A stretch of 7,598 bases of DNA from an uncultured Oscillibacter sp. GTDB lineage: Bacteria > Bacillota > Clostridia > Oscillospirales > Oscillospiraceae. The DNA lies in assembly GCA_937884915.1 (NCBI GenBank), contig CALAAN010000081.1, positions 1 through 7,598 of the forward strand, read 5' to 3'. The notes beneath the pieces were generated by a model. It did not search any database. It worked only from the letters and a program-made list of their open reading frames with translations, and was not told the origin of the DNA. The position numbers and the translations under genes were made by a program. Positions 6,645-7,598 of this stretch are shown piece by piece; the first letter of the stretch is position 1; every line of letters begins with the position of its first letter.

Positions 6645-7598
6645 TTAACGCAGCATTTTCCTGAGATACTGACCCGTGTAGGACTGCTCGCACGCGGCGA
6701 CCTCCTCGGGCGTGCCGCAGGTGACGAGCGTTCCGCCGCCGCTGCCGCCCTCGGGGCCAAGGTCGAGCAGGTAGTCCGCGCACTTGATGACATCCAGGTT
6801 ATGCTCGATGACGAGCACGGTGTTGCCTGCGTCGACGAGCTTTTGCAGCACCTCGAGGAGCTTTTTGACGTCGTCGGAGTGCAGGCCCGTCGTCGGCTCG
6901 TCGAGGATATAGATGGTGCGGCCCGTCGAGCGCTTACTGAGCTCGGTCGCGAGCTTGACGCGCTGCGCCTCGCCGCCCGAGAGCGTTGTCGACGACTGTC
7001 CAAGGCGGATATAGCCGAGGCCGACCTCGCTGAGCGTGCGGAGCTTGGCTTCGAGCTTGGGGAGGTCGCGGAAGAATTCGAGCGCTTCCTCCACGGTCAT
7101 TTCGAGCACGTCCGCGATGCTCTTGCCCTTGTAGTGGACCTCGAGCGTTTCGCGGTTGTAGCGCTTGCCCTTGCAGACCTCGCAGGGCACGTAGATATCG
7201 GGCAGGAAGTGCATTTCGATCTTGAGCTGGCCGTCGCCCGAGCAGGCCTCGCACCGTCCGCCGCGGACATTAAAGCTGAAGCGGCCCGCGCTGTATCCGC
7301 GCGCCTTCGCGTCGGGCGTCGAGGCGAAGAGGTCGCGGATGTCATTGAAGAGATTTGTATACGTCGCGGGGTTGGAGCGCGGCGTGCGGCCGATGGGGCT
7401 CTGGTCGATGCAGATGACCTTGTCGAGGAACTCCTCGCCCTCGATGGCCTTACATCTTCCCGGGTGGACCTTCATACGGTTCAAGTCCGCGCCGAGCTTT
7501 TTGTAGATGATCTCGTTGACGAGCGACGATTTACCGCTGCCGGATACGCCGGTCACACAGGTGAACGTGCCGAGCGGGATCGAGACGTCGAGATTCTT
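6645..7598 (-). CDS. uvrA: UvrABC excinuclease subunit A, C-terminal third (5' end outside window)
   Basis: DNA-damage recognition ATPase of nucleotide excision repair; a UvrA dimer loads UvrB on lesions. The window holds the last 317 residues of a protein normally about 940 aa, in frame to the right edge. Visible parts of the second ABC module (numbered from the edge) are Walker A GVSGSGKSS (17-25), the C-terminal zinc finger C116-x2-C119-x19-C139-x2-C142, the ABC signature LSGGEAQRVK (206-215), Walker B IYILDEPTTGLH (229-240) and the switch histidine in VIEHN (263-267). The end KMLR is typical. Nothing is missing from the visible part. It is first in the visible operon; the small membrane protein gene follows after 48 bp without a terminator-like hairpin. 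Confidence 0.97.
   Translation of the reverse strand, partial: KNLDVSIPLGTFTCVTGVSGSGKSSLVNEIIYKKLGADLNRMKVHPGRCKAIEGEEFLDKVICIDQSPIGRTPRSNPATYTNLFNDIRDLFASTPDAKARGYSAGRFSFNVRGGRCEACSGDGQLKIEMHFLPDIYVPCEVCKGKRYNRETLEVHYKGKSIADVLEMTVEEALEFFRDLPKLEAKLRTLSEVGLGYIRLGQSSTTLSGGEAQRVKLATELSKRSTGRTIYILDEPTTGLHSDDVKKLLEVLQKLVDAGNTVLVIEHNLDVIKCADYLLDLGPEGGSGGGTLVTCGTPEEVAACEQSYTGQYLRKMLR

Noticed and set aside
1..7598. CRISPR array, tRNA/rRNA gene, transposase, integrase or toxin-antitoxin pair
   Set aside because: Looked for on both strands; no repeat-spacer pattern, RNA gene, recombinase motif or paired small genes could be supported.

Overview
The window looks like core chromosome of a GC-rich Gram-positive anaerobe, most likely in the Clostridia (Oscillospiraceae/Ruminococcaceae type). 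This is inferred from the RecD2-type helicase, a Gram-positive ComF/ComFC, a stand-alone MreB, strong purine-rich ribosome binding sites and roughly 60-70% G+C in the main genes. All supported genes are on the minus strand, so the order of transcription runs from the right edge to the left edge.

Right part (7598 to 3397): the last third of uvrA (nucleotide excision repair), a small single-pass membrane protein of unknown function, recD2 (5'-3' helicase) and a comF-type phosphoribosyltransferase. The uvrA-to-membrane-protein gap is 48 bp, the next gap is 9 bp, and recD2 and comF overlap by ATGA. This reads as one DNA repair/DNA uptake transcription unit whose promoter lies outside the window.

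Middle (3396 to 2587): an island of clearly lower G+C (about 47-50% in two sampled 60-base rows). It has its own extended -10 promoter, a small exported-protein gene and a perfect 15-bp stem terminator. The gene appears to carry a one-base deletion: the reading frame stops at 2894, but a sensible continuation runs in the -1 frame to a stop at 2757, 47 bp before the terminator.

Left part (2586 to 1): a good sigma-A type promoter drives an mreB/mbl homologue (cell-shape actin), followed 24 bp later by an aminoacyl-histidine dipeptidase (pepD) that runs off the left edge just short of its expected end.

No CRISPR array, RNA gene, transposase, integrase or recognisable defence system is visible. 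The long plus-strand reading frames (for example 66-1424 and 1449-2510) are antisense shadows of pepD and mreB. The points most worth a second look are the frameshifted exported gene in its low-GC island, the uncharacterised membrane protein between uvrA and recD2, and the inverted repeats around the two internal promoters.
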